From Christensenella sp. UBA1685 (GTDB taxonomy: Bacteria > Bacillota > Clostridia > Christensenellales > CAG-138), in the NCBI GenBank assembly GCA_002320595.1, contig DCKB01000009.1, forward strand, positions 1 through 19,476: a DNA stretch of 19,476 bases, written 5' to 3'. The notes under the pieces are model-generated. The model was not told the origin of the DNA. It saw nothing but the letters and a program-made list of their open reading frames with translations, and did not search any database. Below, one piece after another: positions 6,441 through 12,929 of this stretch (positions are counted from its first letter, which is position 1; the number at the start of each line of letters is the position of its first letter). Made by a program: the position numbers and the translations under genes.

Positions 6441-7187
6441 ATGAAACAGCTCAGAGACAAAAACGGCCTCACGCTGGAAGAATTCCTCGCCAGGTATGAT
6501 CCTGACAAATACCGCCACCCCTCCGTTACGGTGGATATGGCGGTGTTCACCATGCTCCGCACGGAGGGCGAGTGCGATCTTGCCGTGCTGCTCATTCGCC
6601 GCGGCAACCATCCCTACCTCGGCACATGGGCGCTTCCCGGCGGCTTTGTTGAAATGGAGGAAGAGCTTGTTGACGCGGCCGCGCGCGAGCTTCAGGAGGA
6701 AACCGGCGTCACCGGCGTGCCGCTGCGCCCCTTTGGCATGTTCGGCGGCGTGAACCGGGACCCGCGCACCCGCGTAATCTCCGCCGGATTTTTTGCCGTT
6801 GCACCCATGTGCAGCCTCGCGCCCGGCGCAGGGGATGACGCAGCGGACGCTTCGCTTTTCGTTGTGGAAACGAGCCTTGAAGCGGCGAGCGCCTCTGCAG
6901 AAACCTACCGCATGACGCTCTTCGGCCGCCGCATCCTCTGTGCGCGCGCGCAGTTGCGGTATGACGCGCTCGGCGCGCAGGCTGCGCAAGTGCCGGGCGA
7001 AATGGCAGGGGACCTTGCAAGCGACCATGGCCTCGTGCTGTTTTCCGCGCTCCGGGCGCTTGCAGCGCTCCCGCGCGAACGCGTTGCACGCCTGCTTACG
7101 CGGGATTGCCCAGACCTTTTTGACGATGCGGTGGAAGCGCTTGACCGCGCGCTCGGCGCGATTCCCACAGAGGATGAAGAAGTCTGA
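6441..7187 (+). CDS. Nudix hydrolase
   Basis: Nudix enzymes hydrolyse nucleoside diphosphates linked to another moiety, such as ADP-ribose, NADH or oxidised nucleotides. The 248-aa product carries a complete Nudix box at residues 68-90 (G-x5-E-x7-REL-x-EE-x-GV, with R82, E83, E86, E87 and G89), preceded by GTWALPGGFVE. The C-terminal ~100 residues are an extra helical region, a size seen in ADP-ribose pyrophosphatase-like and NrtR-like proteins, but no winged-helix motif is obvious. Substrate is therefore unassigned. AAAGGAGG lies eight bases upstream of ATG 6441. It heads a three-gene operon with two membrane proteins. Confidence 0.9.
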   Translation: MKQLRDKNGLTLEEFLARYDPDKYRHPSVTVDMAVFTMLRTEGECDLAVLLIRRGNHPYLGTWALPGGFVEMEEELVDAAARELQEETGVTGVPLRPFGMFGGVNRDPRTRVISAGFFAVAPMCSLAPGAGDDAADASLFVVETSLEAASASAETYRMTLFGRRILCARAQLRYDALGAQAAQVPGEMAGDLASDHGLVLFSALRALAALPRERVARLLTRDCPDLFDDAVEALDRALGAIPTEDEEV

Positions 7188-7207
7188 AAAACGAAAGGAA
7201 GGTTTTT

Positions 7208-7366
7208 ATGAAGCTGAAAAAAGAGAACCTCGTGATAAGCGGCGTTGCGCTCCTTCTTTTCGGGATTCTGCTTGCCGTGCTTACGCGTTCCCCGATCAGC
7301 TGGATTATCGGCGGGCTCGGGCTTGCATTCGCGCTGATAAGCTGCTTTACGGAGGATGAGAAATAA
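7208..7366 (+). CDS. Small two-helix membrane protein (52 aa)
   Basis: Starting MKLKKENLVISGVALLLFGI, the peptide has two hydrophobic segments (about 8-25 and 29-46) separated by a short turn containing TRSPISW, and an acidic end (TEDEK). AAGGAAGG lies five bases before the ATG. It is 20 bp after the Nudix gene and 5 bp before the DUF1461 gene, whose ribosome site overlaps its end, so the three are almost certainly co-transcribed. No family is recognised. Confidence 0.75.
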   Translation: MKLKKENLVISGVALLLFGILLAVLTRSPISWIIGGLGLAFALISCFTEDEK

Positions 7367-7371
7367 ACGTT

Positions 7372-8085
7372 ATGAATCAAACAAAGCCCATGCCGAAGCT
7401 GGCTGCGGCGCTCGCGTTTCTCGCGTCATTGTTGCTGATCGTATCGCTGCTGTTCACGGCGCTCCAGCTCGTGATGCACGACGAAACGTGGTTCGCCGCC
7501 CGCTATGAAGCATATGGCACGGCAGGGGAGATCGGCATCCCCACAAAGGATATTACCGCCGCACTGATGCAGCTTATTGATTACATGGAAGGCGATGTTG
7601 CTTCCATCGACCTCACCGTTATGGAAAACGGCATCCCCGTCTCGATGTACAACGAGCGCGAAACGCTACACATGATTGATGTGCGGGAGCTTTATCAGGC
7701 CTGGCGCAGCGTACGCGATTTCGGAGTGCCTGCGGCAGCGCTGCTCCTCCTCGGCGCGTGCGCGCTGCTGCCGAAAGGGGCGCGCCTGCGCACACTTTCC
7801 AAAGGATACCTCCGCGCAAGCGTTTTCTTCGGCGCAATTGTGGCGGCGCTGGGCATTTGGGTAGCGGTGGATTTCAACAGTTTCTGGATCAATTTCCATT
7901 ACCTGTTTTTTGATAACGACCTCTGGATTCTTTCCTACCGCACGGATCGCATGATCCGCATCTGCCCGCAGCAGCTTTTCTACGACATTGTGGTAAAGTT
8001 CGGCCTCATTTTCCTGGCCGCGTTCGGCGCGCTGCTTGCGGCGGCGATTGTGGGCAGTCGGAACAGGAAGCACGGGGCGCGTTGA
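7372..8085 (+). CDS. TIGR01906/DUF1461 family integral membrane protein
   Basis: The 237-aa product has an N-terminal membrane helix (about 9-32), an extracytoplasmic stretch, then helices at about 117-131, 146-166 and 208-229. The segment FFDNDLWILSYRTDRMIRIC is the family signature (DLWIL...TD..I...P..FF). Function is unknown for the family. The start is placed at ATG 7372, with GGAGG inside the end of the preceding 52-aa gene. It is the last gene of the Nudix operon; a dispersed repeat with terminator-like hairpins follows. Confidence 0.88.
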   Translation: MNQTKPMPKLAAALAFLASLLLIVSLLFTALQLVMHDETWFAARYEAYGTAGEIGIPTKDITAALMQLIDYMEGDVASIDLTVMENGIPVSMYNERETLHMIDVRELYQAWRSVRDFGVPAAALLLLGACALLPKGARLRTLSKGYLRASVFFGAIVAALGIWVAVDFNSFWINFHYLFFDNDLWILSYRTDRMIRICPQQLFYDIVVKFGLIFLAAFGALLAAAIVGSRNRKHGAR

Positions 8086-8123
8086 TGCTTTACGTTGGCA
8101 GTCTCCCGTAAAGGCTGCGGGTA

Positions 8124-8274
8124 TTGCCCGCAATTCGCAATGGTCGCGCTGATATGACAATCCCCCATCAGTGGTACGCCGCTGCCACCCCCTTTATAAA
8201 GGGGGCTTTGGGGAAAGCATTAAACCAAAATGCTCCTTTTTAAAGGAGCGGTCGTCGCAGGCGACTGAGGATTG
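8124..8274 (+). repeat. Dispersed palindromic repeat, copy between the DUF1461 gene and tsaD
   Basis: The core (8158-8274, 117 bp) is bounded by CAATCC and GGATTG inverted ends. Inside are two short hairpins, CCCCCTTTATAAAGGGGG and GCTCCTTTTTAAAGGAGC. A left module (8124-8157) reads TTGCCCGCAATTCGCAATGG and is shared with the other copies. It occupies the whole gap before tsaD and may terminate the upstream operon. Confidence 0.85.
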
Positions 8275-8330
8275 CCTGATTCCCTCCGCGCAACGAATAT
8301 CATCAACCCAAATGCAACAACAGAGGAACG

Positions 8331-9416
8331 ATGCCCATGAAATATGAAGATTTGGCCCGCGCCGGCGTGCTGGCCTACCAAAAAAGCGAAGCGCCGCTCC
8401 TGCTCGCCATCGAAAGCTCCTGCGACGAAACGGCTGCAGCCGTGCTTGCAGGCGCGCGGGATGTGCGCGCCATGACGGTGTATACCCAGATCCCGCTGCA
8501 CCGGAAATACGGCGGAGTCGTGCCGGAGCTTGCCTCGCGCAGCCATGTGGAAAAGGTGGGGGCGGTAACGGAAGCCGCGCTGCACGAAGCAGGCGTGTCC
8601 ATCCATGAGATCGACGCCATCGCCGTCACCTGCGGCCCCGGGCTTGTGGGTGCGCTGCTCGTGGGCGTAAGCTATGCCAAGGGGCTTGCGCTTGCTGTGG
8701 GAAAACCCTTTGTGGGCGTGAATCACATCGCCGGCCACATCGCCGCAAACTATTTGACCTACCCGGATTTAAAGCCGCCGTTCGTGTGCCTCGTGGCCTC
8801 CGGCGGGCACAGCCACATCGTGCGCGTGGAAGACTATTGTTCCTTCACGCTCCTCGGCCGCACGCGGGATGACGCTGCGGGCGAAGCGTTCGACAAGGTC
8901 GCCCGCGTGCTCGGCCTCGGTTACCCCGGCGGCCCGGCGCTCGAAGCGCTTGCGCGCAAGGGCGACCCGCAGGCGTTCCGCCTGCATGCAGGCTTCAACG
9001 ATAAGCCCACTTTCGATTTCAGCTTTTCCGGGCTGAAGACGGCTGTCATCAACCTTGTGCATACGGCCGGGCAGCGCGGTGAAACGCTCAACCCGGCGGA
9101 TGTGGCCGCCTCCTTCCAGCATGCAGTGGTGGAGACGCTTGCGGAAAAATCGGTGCGCGCCGCCGTGGAAAGCGGCCTGGGCACGCTTGCGCTCGCGGGC
9201 GGCGTTTCCGCAAACCGGGCGCTGCGCGGCGCCATGCAGCAGCGTGCGGAAGCCGCGGGGCTGCGCTTTTGTTGCCCGGAGTTCCGCTTCTGCACGGACA
9301 ATGCCGCGATGATCGCCTGTGCCGGGCATTATGCGCTCATGGCCGGTCAGCGTTCCCCGCTTTCGCTCAACGCCGTGCCCGGGCTTGCACTCGCTCCGGA
9401 GCCCTCCGCCAAATAG
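8331..9416 (+). CDS. tsaD: tRNA N6-adenosine threonylcarbamoyltransferase TsaD
   Basis: TsaD transfers the threonylcarbamoyl group to A37 of ANN-decoding tRNAs, working with TsaB and TsaE. The protein (361 aa) has the ASKHA-fold start LLLAIESSCDETAAAVL, the metal-binding HIAGH motif at 132-136, ASGGHSHIV, and LALAGGVSANRALR near the C-terminus. ATG 8331 and ATG 8337 are both possible; the GAGG at 8323-8326 is spaced better for 8337. Neither tsaB nor tsaE is adjacent. Its last 70 bp overlap the 3' end of the convergent cwlD gene. Confidence 0.97.
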   Translation: MPMKYEDLARAGVLAYQKSEAPLLLAIESSCDETAAAVLAGARDVRAMTVYTQIPLHRKYGGVVPELASRSHVEKVGAVTEAALHEAGVSIHEIDAIAVTCGPGLVGALLVGVSYAKGLALAVGKPFVGVNHIAGHIAANYLTYPDLKPPFVCLVASGGHSHIVRVEDYCSFTLLGRTRDDAAGEAFDKVARVLGLGYPGGPALEALARKGDPQAFRLHAGFNDKPTFDFSFSGLKTAVINLVHTAGQRGETLNPADVAASFQHAVVETLAEKSVRAAVESGLGTLALAGGVSANRALRGAMQQRAEAAGLRFCCPEFRFCTDNAAMIACAGHYALMAGQRSPLSLNAVPGLALAPEPSAK

Positions 9417-10126
9417 GCAAGAATCCCTTCCACAATCCCGCGCGCCAGTTTCTGCTGGTGCGCTTCCGTTTGCAGGAGCGCCTCATCCTCCGCATTGGAA
9501 AGAAAGCCGCATTCCACGAGCACCGATGGCGCAGGGCTTTCACGGATCACGAAATAATCCCCGGGGTTGGCGCTGCGCACCGGCCGCCCCACGGCCTCGC
9601 AAACGGATGCGATCACACGCTCCGCAAGGCGTTGGCCCTCCGCCGAGCCCTTCATGTAAAACGCCATCGGCCCTGAGATGGATGGGTCCGTAAAGCGGTT
9701 CATGTGCACGCTCACGACAAGATCCACGCCTTCTGTGTTCATGAGCTTCCGCCGGGCCTGCATATCGCCCTGTTTCGTATCCGCAAGCGCATCCTCATCC
9801 GTGCGCGTCATGAGCACATTGATCCCCTCCGCCTCAAGCGCATCCCGCACCGCAAAAGCCACGGTCAGGTTCAGCCCGGCCTCCACAACGCCCGTTTTGC
9901 TTCCCACCGCGCCGCCGTCAACGCCCCCATGCCCCGCATCCACCACAACCGTGTAAGCATGCGCGGGCGTCTCCGCGCCGGCCGCCTCCGCGCCGGGCCC
10001 CTCCGCCGCCGGAGCACCGCTTCCCAACATCCGCGCGCCAAATACGCCTACGATACACACAAGTATCCCCATCAGCAGTGTGTTGCACGCGTGCCTGAGC
10101 CGCGCATTTGCCTTCCGCTTCCCCAT
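9347..10126 (-). CDS. cwlD: N-acetylmuramoyl-L-alanine amidase (CwlD-like, Amidase_3)
   Basis: This zinc amidase cleaves the bond between N-acetylmuramic acid and the L-alanine of the peptide stem; CwlD proteins begin muramic-delta-lactam formation in spore cortex. The 259-aa protein has an N-terminal membrane anchor (about 14-31), an Ala/Gly/Pro linker, and an Amidase_3 domain from residue 58. The expected zinc ligands and catalytic Glu are H66 (DAGHGG), E82 (VVEAGLN), H141 (SVHMNRF) and E205 (LVECGFL). GAGGTGATT lies five bases before the ATG and sits in a perfect palindrome. It overlaps tsaD at the 3' end by 70 bp. Vegetative amidase function is possible. Confidence 0.9.
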   Translation of the reverse strand: MGKRKANARLRHACNTLLMGILVCIVGVFGARMLGSGAPAAEGPGAEAAGAETPAHAYTVVVDAGHGGVDGGAVGSKTGVVEAGLNLTVAFAVRDALEAEGINVLMTRTDEDALADTKQGDMQARRKLMNTEGVDLVVSVHMNRFTDPSISGPMAFYMKGSAEGQRLAERVIASVCEAVGRPVRSANPGDYFVIRESPAPSVLVECGFLSNAEDEALLQTEAHQQKLARGIVEGILAYLAEGSGASASPGTALSESGER

Positions 10127-10128
10127 AA

Positions 10129-10172
10129 AATCACCTCATGGTGATTATATTTGAAAAAAGAGCCGCTTATAA
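10129..10172 (-). promoter_or_regulatory. cwlD ribosome-site palindrome and putative promoter
   Basis: AATCACC (10129-10135) and GGTGATT (10140-10146) form a perfect 7-bp palindrome that contains the cwlD Shine-Dalgarno sequence. A minus-strand -10 TATAAT (10144-10149) overlaps its far arm, with a poor -35 TTATAA (10167-10172) at 17 bp. If that promoter is used the leader is only about ten bases and the palindrome acts in DNA; if transcription starts further upstream it could hide the ribosome site in RNA. Confidence 0.4.
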
Positions 10173-10223
10173 CACAGCCATGCACCACTTCCACGCCTTT
10201 TTCATGCCTTTTTCGTGCTTGTC

Positions 10224-10261
10224 CCTGCATAGACATTGCATGTCCGCATGCAGGAATTTTT
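10224..10261 (+). terminator. Terminator-like hairpin on the plus strand beyond cwlD
   Basis: The outer stem CCTGCAT (10224-10230) pairs with ATGCAGG (10248-10254), with an inner stem GACAT/ATGTC (10232-10236 with 10240-10244), followed by five T at 10257-10261. It is the first terminator-like structure on the plus strand after tsaD that I could see. Confidence 0.45.
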
Positions 10262-10286
10262 GAATATTCGCCTTGATAAAGCGGAA

Positions 10287-10360
10287 CTATCCACACCTTC
10301 CACAGAGTTATCCACACCCCAATTTGGTGCATTGTGTGCGTTTTGCCATTCTTGTCCACA
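10287..10360 (+). promoter_or_regulatory. Cluster of DnaA-box-like sites
   Basis: CTATCCACA (10287-10295), the perfect consensus box TTATCCACA (10308-10316) and TTGTCCACA (10352-10360) are all in the same orientation, with starts 21 and 44 bp apart. A weaker TTTTACACA follows at 10385. The sites are seen; DnaA binding is inferred. Confidence 0.55.
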
Positions 10361-10443
10361 GAATTAACATGGCGCAGAAACGGATTTTACACATTTGGAT
10401 GTATGCGCATACACCCGGTATATTCACTTGCGGAAAAACGCGA

Positions 10444-10480
10444 AAAACCGCGGGCGGGCCAAGCGGCCGCCTGCGGTTTT
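10444..10480 (-). terminator. Intrinsic terminator of the SDR gene
   Basis: AAAACCGC (10444-10451) pairs with GCGGTTTT (10473-10480), extended by GGCGG/CCGCC to about 14 bp including one G-T pair. On the minus strand it is followed by TTTTTCGCGTTTTT. It lies 27 bp past the stop of the SDR gene. Confidence 0.8.
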
Positions 10481-10507
10481 CTGCAAATGTATATGCGCTT
10501 TGCCGGG

Positions 10508-11512
10508 TTATACTTTCCCCTCGCTGCGAAGCCATGCAAGCGCATCTGCGATGGTCTCGCGGAAAGGGCGCGTCCGGAAACCAAGTTCCTTTGCCGCCTT
10601 CTCGTGGGAAAACGCCGAATTGCTGCGGAGCGTATAAAGCGAATACCGCGTAAACAGCGGTTTGCGCTTTGTTATGGCCGTGCCAAGGCTGAAGAACGGC
10701 AGCGCCATGCACGCAACCCATGTTGGAAGCATGCGGCGCACCTCGCGCGTGCCGGCCTGCTCATGCACGCAGTGCAGCAGCTCGCGCACGGAAATATAGC
10801 GGTTGGCCAGAATGTAGCCTTCGCCCTTTTTGCCCATCGTGCAGCAGTTGGCGATGCCCGAGGCAACATCGCGCACATCAACAAAATCGTACCCGCCGTT
10901 CACGCCCGCAGGCAGCCTCCCCCGGCATGCGTCGATGAGAAGCTGCGTAACGTTGCCGCCCGCAAGGTCGTTCGGGCCGCAAAGCCCGCCCGGGAACACG
11001 ATGGAAGCGTCAAGCCCTTCTTCCCGCACGGCACGCAGCACAATCTGCGAAGCCTCCGCTTTTGTTTTTCCATAAAAGCCCTTGATCTTCGCCGGGTCGA
11101 AATCGTCCACCTCGGTGATGATCTGCCCGTGCGGCAGCTCGGGCAGAGCGTGTACAGAGCTCACATACACCAGTTTTTTCACATGCGATGCAACGCATTG
11201 CGCCACCACGTTGCGTGTGCCCTCCACGTTTACCGCATGCACGCGCTTGTTGTAGTTCCAGCCGATTGAAACAATCCCCGCACAGTGGATCACGTAAAGC
11301 TCCGTTTCCGGAGGCGCTTCAAAGAACCCGCGCAGGGATGCGCAGTCCAGCACATCGCCCTCAAACAGCTCCAATTCCTTCGGAAGGAGCTTCGCTGCCT
11401 TGTCCCCCGGCAAAACGAGCGCGCGCACCAGCGCGCCCCGGGAAACCAGTTCATGCGCCACGTTGTTGCCTAAATTGCCTGCGGCGCCCGTCAAAAGATA
11501 CAGCCGTTCCAT
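10508..11512 (-). CDS. Extended short-chain dehydrogenase/NAD-dependent epimerase-dehydratase
   Basis: The 334-aa protein has a Rossmann nucleotide-binding motif TGAAGNLG (residues 8-15), GDVLD for the adenine pocket, the CAG sequence near 77-79, S119 in YVSSVHALP, and the active-site Y147-x3-K151 (YGKTK). This matches extended SDRs such as dihydroflavonol reductase-like and nucleotide-sugar enzymes; the substrate cannot be read from the sequence. ATG 11512 is preferred to GTG 11521 because GAGG lies eight bases upstream of the ATG and overlaps the GTG. It is divergent from a TetR regulator with overlapping promoters, so it is the likely target of that repressor. Confidence 0.88.
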   Translation of the reverse strand: MERLYLLTGAAGNLGNNVAHELVSRGALVRALVLPGDKAAKLLPKELELFEGDVLDCASLRGFFEAPPETELYVIHCAGIVSIGWNYNKRVHAVNVEGTRNVVAQCVASHVKKLVYVSSVHALPELPHGQIITEVDDFDPAKIKGFYGKTKAEASQIVLRAVREEGLDASIVFPGGLCGPNDLAGGNVTQLLIDACRGRLPAGVNGGYDFVDVRDVASGIANCCTMGKKGEGYILANRYISVRELLHCVHEQAGTREVRRMLPTWVACMALPFFSLGTAITKRKPLFTRYSLYTLRSNSAFSHEKAAKELGFRTRPFRETIADALAWLRSEGKV

Positions 11513-11593
11513 CTTGCACACCTCGCCTTAAAAATAGAATGAATCGCTTTGATGCCAGTATGACGCTTGGCGATGCAATTATGCAACATGGTG

Positions 11594-11622
11594 TTGAATA
11601 TCTTTCCTGATATAATTATACT
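11594..11622 (+). promoter_or_regulatory. Promoter of the TetR-type regulator gene
   Basis: TTGAAT (11594-11599), 17-bp spacer, TATACT (11617-11622) on the plus strand. Its -10 overlaps the -10 of the divergent SDR promoter. The leader is about 130 bases. Confidence 0.6.
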
Positions 11623-11633
11623 AACGGTATATC
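11609..11633. promoter_or_regulatory. Candidate operator between the divergent genes
   Basis: Inverted repeat GATATA (11609-11614) with TATATC (11628-11633) and, inside it, the perfect 10-bp palindrome TATAATTATA (11611-11620). It covers both -10 elements, as expected for a repressor that controls both genes. Confidence 0.4.
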
Positions 11634-11643
11634 GCGCGCTCAA
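11615..11643 (-). promoter_or_regulatory. Promoter of the SDR gene
   Basis: On the minus strand, TTGAGC (11638-11643), 17-bp spacer, and a perfect -10 TATAAT (11615-11620). Confidence 0.7.
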
Positions 11644-11759
11644 CCGCCAAATCCGCGGCGAACGCAAGATAGCCGACATATCCGCCGCACGGTGTCGGTT
11701 ATCAATGTGAACGTTTTGTAGCAGGCGCGCCATATTGTAAATCCAAGGAGGACACGCCC

Positions 11760-12353
11760 ATGAAGAGCGACCGCCGCGTGCGCTATACGCGCATGGTATT
11801 AAAGCAGGCATTGCTTTCGCTTATGCTGGAGCGGCCCATCACCCGCATCACGGTGACGGAGATCTGCGAGCGGGCGGAGGTAAACCGCGCCACCTTTTAC
11901 GCGCATTATGCCGATCCGTACGATCTGCTTGCGCGCATTGAAAACGAATTGTTTGAATCCATCCGGCGTTCCATCGCGGGCGGGCTTTCTTCGGGCAGCC
12001 TCCGGCGCATCCTGACCGATATCTGCAGTTCCATCCGCGAAAACGGAGCGCTTTGCCGTGTGATCTTCAGCGAATACGGCGATCGGGAATTCCTTGAGCG
12101 GGTGCTCAACATCGCGCGTGTGGAAAGCATGGCGCTCTGGCGGAGCATCGTCCCGCATGCGGGGGAACGGGAGCTTGAGCGGATGTATGCGTTTTTCTCA
12201 CAGGGGAGCGCCGCAGTGATCCGGGGCTGGGTGCTTTCCGGCATGCAGGACGCGCCGGAGGAAATCGCGGCCTTCCTCGAGCGCATCAGCATGGGCGGGC
12301 TTGCCCAAATCGCGGGAAATCGGGAGAAGTCAGCGGAATTTCTTGTAAAATAG
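11760..12353 (+). CDS. TetR/AcrR family transcriptional regulator
   Basis: The 197-aa protein has an N-terminal helix-turn-helix with the family pattern ITVTEICERAEVNRATFYAH (about 29-48) followed by YADPYDLL. The C-terminal ligand and dimerisation domain is all-helical and resembles the group of TetR-like proteins with a DhaS-type C-terminus. AAGGAGG lies ten bases before ATG 11760. It is divergent from the SDR gene, with overlapping promoters and a palindrome between them, so it probably represses the SDR gene and itself. The inducer is unknown. Its stop is 25 bp before the mrnC ATG, and the mrnC promoter -35 lies inside its last codons. Confidence 0.92.
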   Translation: MKSDRRVRYTRMVLKQALLSLMLERPITRITVTEICERAEVNRATFYAHYADPYDLLARIENELFESIRRSIAGGLSSGSLRRILTDICSSIRENGALCRVIFSEYGDREFLERVLNIARVESMALWRSIVPHAGERELERMYAFFSQGSAAVIRGWVLSGMQDAPEEIAAFLERISMGGLAQIAGNREKSAEFLVK

Positions 12354-12371
12354 GGTGAGCGCGCTTATAAT
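12343..12371 (+). promoter_or_regulatory. Promoter of mrnC
   Basis: TTGTAA (12343-12348), 17-bp spacer, and a perfect -10 TATAAT (12366-12371). The predicted transcription start is at about 12378-12379, that is, on the mrnC ATG. Confidence 0.65.
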
Positions 12372-12378
12372 AAACTTG

Positions 12379-12837
12379 ATGGAGTATGCAAATGAAACCT
12401 TGAATCCCGGCGGCCTGCTTTCGCTTGTGTCGGCCGGTTTGCCGGAGCTTCGCCGCCGCGATCCGCGGCAGATGAGCCCGCTTGTGCTCGCGTACATCGG
12501 GGATACGGTGTACGATCTTTTTGTGCGCACGCTGCTTTTGGAGCGTTCGGATGCAACCGCCCACGGCATGCATATGCAGGCCGCAAAGCGTGTTTGCGCT
12601 GCAGCGCAGGCGGAGGCGTTCCGCCGCGTTGAACCGCTTCTGAACGAGGAGGAGCTCGCCGTGTTCAAGCGCGGCCGCAACGCGCACATGGGCACCGTGC
12701 CGAAGAACGCGCGCATCGCGGATTACCGCGCAGCCACGGGGCTTGAAGCGCTCCTTGGTTACCTTTACCTTTCCGGGCAGGATGCACGCCTCACTGCGCT
12801 CGTGCGCGCGGCGCTCGCGGAAGAAGCCGGCAATTGA
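12379..12837 (+). CDS. mrnC: Mini-ribonuclease III (MrnC)
   Basis: MrnC is a compact RNase III-like enzyme that lacks the double-stranded RNA-binding domain and matures 23S rRNA ends. The key segment is MSPLVLAYIGDTVYDLFVRT, with D47 and Y50 (in GDTVYDL), and AFRRVEPLLNEEELAVFKRG with RNAHMGTVPKNA downstream. Length 152 aa from ATG 12379. The start is not certain: no ribosome site precedes this ATG, GTG 12355 directly after the TetR stop is in frame, and TTG 12400 has a GGAG 14 bases upstream. A leaderless transcript would fit the ATG. It heads mrnC-thyX-rlmB-sigH, an order related to that of Bacillus. Confidence 0.9.
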   Translation: MEYANETLNPGGLLSLVSAGLPELRRRDPRQMSPLVLAYIGDTVYDLFVRTLLLERSDATAHGMHMQAAKRVCAAAQAEAFRRVEPLLNEEELAVFKRGRNAHMGTVPKNARIADYRAATGLEALLGYLYLSGQDARLTALVRAALAEEAGN

Positions 12838-12929
12838 TGCGGCGCCAGCTTCCTCTGCCGGCGCTTTGCGTTTCTGCTGCAAAATAACTTTTGATTCCCA
12901 TAAACCATTCTTTTCCAAAGGAGGTTCCC

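Larger units (their letters stand above)
10127..10507. other. Non-coding region upstream of cwlD
   Basis: About 380 bp without a supported gene. From left to right: the cwlD palindrome and putative promoter (10129-10172), a terminator-like hairpin on the plus strand (10224-10261), DnaA-box-like sites (10287-10360), the 12-bp palindrome GTATGCGCATAC (10401-10412), and the terminator of the SDR gene (10444-10480). Confidence 0.7.

Noticed and set aside
8158..8274. CRISPR array
   Set aside because: The repeats are long palindromes scattered between genes, not short regular repeats with spacers.
8272..8301. A tsaD promoter (TTGCCT with AATATC)
   Set aside because: The best spacing is 17-18 bp but both boxes match poorly; not supported.
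10287..10360. Chromosomal replication origin (oriC)
   Set aside because: Only three to four boxes, no dnaA, dnaN or rpmH gene nearby and no clear AT-rich unwinding tract, so only a DnaA-binding cluster is claimed.
10334..11269. 311-aa plus-strand open frame opposite the SDR gene
   Set aside because: Antisense shadow. The minus strand has the Rossmann motif and the YxxxK active site.
12839..12880. Terminator between mrnC and thyX (GCGCC...GGCGC)
   Set aside because: Only five pairs and a broken T-run; too weak to call.
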